From Bacilli bacterium (lineage in GTDB: Bacteria > Bacillota_I > Bacilli_A > RF39 > UBA660), in assembly GCA_900772095.1 (NCBI GenBank), contig CAAGQJ010000050.1:1-23910 (forward strand): 23,910 nt of DNA, given 5' to 3'. This document shows positions 23,731-23,910 of this stretch, piece by piece. Every line of letters begins with the position of its first letter. Positions within the stretch are counted from its first letter, which is position 1. The position numbers and the translations under genes were made by a program. Below the pieces are notes generated by a model. That model was given only the letters and a program-made list of their open reading frames with translations. It searched no databases and was not told the origin of the DNA.

Positions 23731-23763
23731 ACAAAAACTCCCCCTGTCCACTGACAGAGGGAG
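23731..23763 (-). terminator. Intrinsic terminator of the candidate small RNA
   Basis: In minus-strand RNA CUCCCUCUGUC (23763-23753) and GACAGGGGGAG (23748-23738) pair over 11 bp with one G-U and a 4-nt loop, followed by UUUUUGUUUU. On the plus strand there is a C-A mismatch and no T-run follows, so it is not a good integrase terminator. Confidence 0.85.
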
Positions 23764-23824
23764 AAAACAAAATGGGGGTGTAATTTAAACTGTGTCAAGG
23801 CTTGTTCTTAACTTTCATTCCCAC

Positions 23825-23854
23825 TCCCTGCTGGAGGCATGCCCCCAGCAGGGA
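23825..23854 (-). other. Strong GC-rich hairpin in the candidate small RNA
   Basis: TCCCTGCTGG (23825-23834) and CCAGCAGGGA (23845-23854) are perfect 10-bp arms around a GGCATGCC palindrome (23836-23843). It is far more GC-rich than the rest of the region. No T-run follows on either strand, so it is not a terminator by itself. Confidence 0.75.
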
Positions 23855-23868
23855 AGCCTTTTCGGCTG

Positions 23869-23900
23869 CAAAGTTACATAATTTTAAATCTATCTCCAAA
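23869..23900 (-). promoter_or_regulatory. Consensus Bacteroidetes promoter at the right edge
   Basis: The minus strand carries TTTG (23900-23897), a 20-bp spacer and TAACTTTG (23876-23869), a full match to the -33 TTTG / -7 TAnnTTTG pattern. TTGCAGCC (23871-23864), the same 8-mer repeated before the integrase, overlaps the -7 box and start site, so the two ends of the integrase region may share a regulator. Confidence 0.75.
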
Positions 23901-23910
23901 TTTTATTGCC

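Larger units (their letters stand above)
23728..23863 (-). ncRNA. Candidate small RNA of about 135 nt converging on the integrase 3' end
   Basis: A promoter (23869-23900), structured body and terminator outline a leftward transcript. The body has a strong hairpin: arms 23854-23845 and 23834-23825 pair over 10 bp, extended by a G-U and inner GGC/GCC pairs. AAGGCUU (23860-23854) can pair with AAGCCUU (23803-23797), enclosing that hairpin. No convincing reading frame lies inside. In both large hairpins the single imperfect position is a G-U wobble on the minus strand but a C-A mismatch on the plus strand, which argues that the minus strand is the RNA. The function and target are unknown. It ends 1-2 nt from the integrase stop. 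Confidence 0.6.

Noticed and set aside
23738..23763. Stem-loop read as the integrase terminator
   Set aside because: On the plus strand the stem has a C-A mismatch and is followed by AAAAC, not T. Only the minus strand has the paired stem and the U-run.
1..23910. Stop-codon reassignment (TAG or TGA recoding), known in some crAss-like phages
   Set aside because: All main genes read through fully in the standard code with no internal TAG or TGA interruptions and end at expected places.
1..23910. CRISPR array, tRNA genes or insertion sequence
   Set aside because: No regularly spaced repeats, cloverleaf sequences or transposase frames were seen on either strand. The TGCAGCC copies are too short and irregularly spaced for CRISPR.

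Overview
The window looks like the structural and packaging arm of a low-GC, tailed, double-stranded DNA phage of gut Bacteroidales, most probably crAss-like (order Crassvirales or a close relative). Three observations support this. The major capsid protein, the TerL ATPase-nuclease, the ring/adaptor-type tail proteins with an IHF-like gene among them, and the giant tail-stabilisation ('muzzle') protein look like crAss-type families. The promoters fit the Bacteroidetes sigma-AB pattern (-33 TTTG, -7 TAnnTTTG). The integrase is of the Bacteroides IntDOT-like tyrosine recombinase type. Family names come from recognising conserved stretches, not from a search. The standard genetic code is used, and no tRNA or rRNA gene was seen.

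Layout, following minus-strand transcription from right to left. (1) About 21.66-19.36 kb: a tight operon of seven small genes (74-aa basic, 62-aa, 149-aa zinc ribbon, 103-aa coiled coil, 143-aa winged-helix-like, 96-aa HU/IHF-like, 137-aa GroES-like), several overlapping, ending in a clear intrinsic terminator. (2) 19.2-16.9 kb: TerL with its own promoter and terminator. (3) 16.8-9.06 kb: acidic scaffold-like protein, major capsid protein, a 348-aa structural protein, two tandem paralogues (306 and 242 aa), a 326-aa capsid/tail accessory candidate, and 204- and 125-aa proteins; hairpins separate several of these. (4) 8.96-1.32 kb: connector and tail genes (235-aa adaptor, 175-aa IHF-like, 256-aa tail-tube/ring, 1877-aa muzzle/stabilisation), packed with overlaps or 1-2 nt gaps, then a strong terminator. 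(5) 1.2 kb to the left edge: an incomplete gene with its own promoter, probably an internal ejected (cargo) protein.

The right end is different. A 456-bp divergent intergenic region separates the leftward operons from plus-strand genes: a tiny 50%-GC gene with a perfect inverted repeat over its start codon and a strong terminator, then a cluster of TGCAGCC repeats, then the integrase. Beyond the integrase, on the minus strand, a consensus Bacteroidetes promoter, two nested hairpins and a terminator outline an unannotated RNA of about 135 nt.

The most interesting points are this candidate small RNA, the 55-aa gene, the TGCAGCC repeat cluster, the absence of a portal gene between TerL and the capsid gene, and an integrase in an otherwise crAss-like late region.
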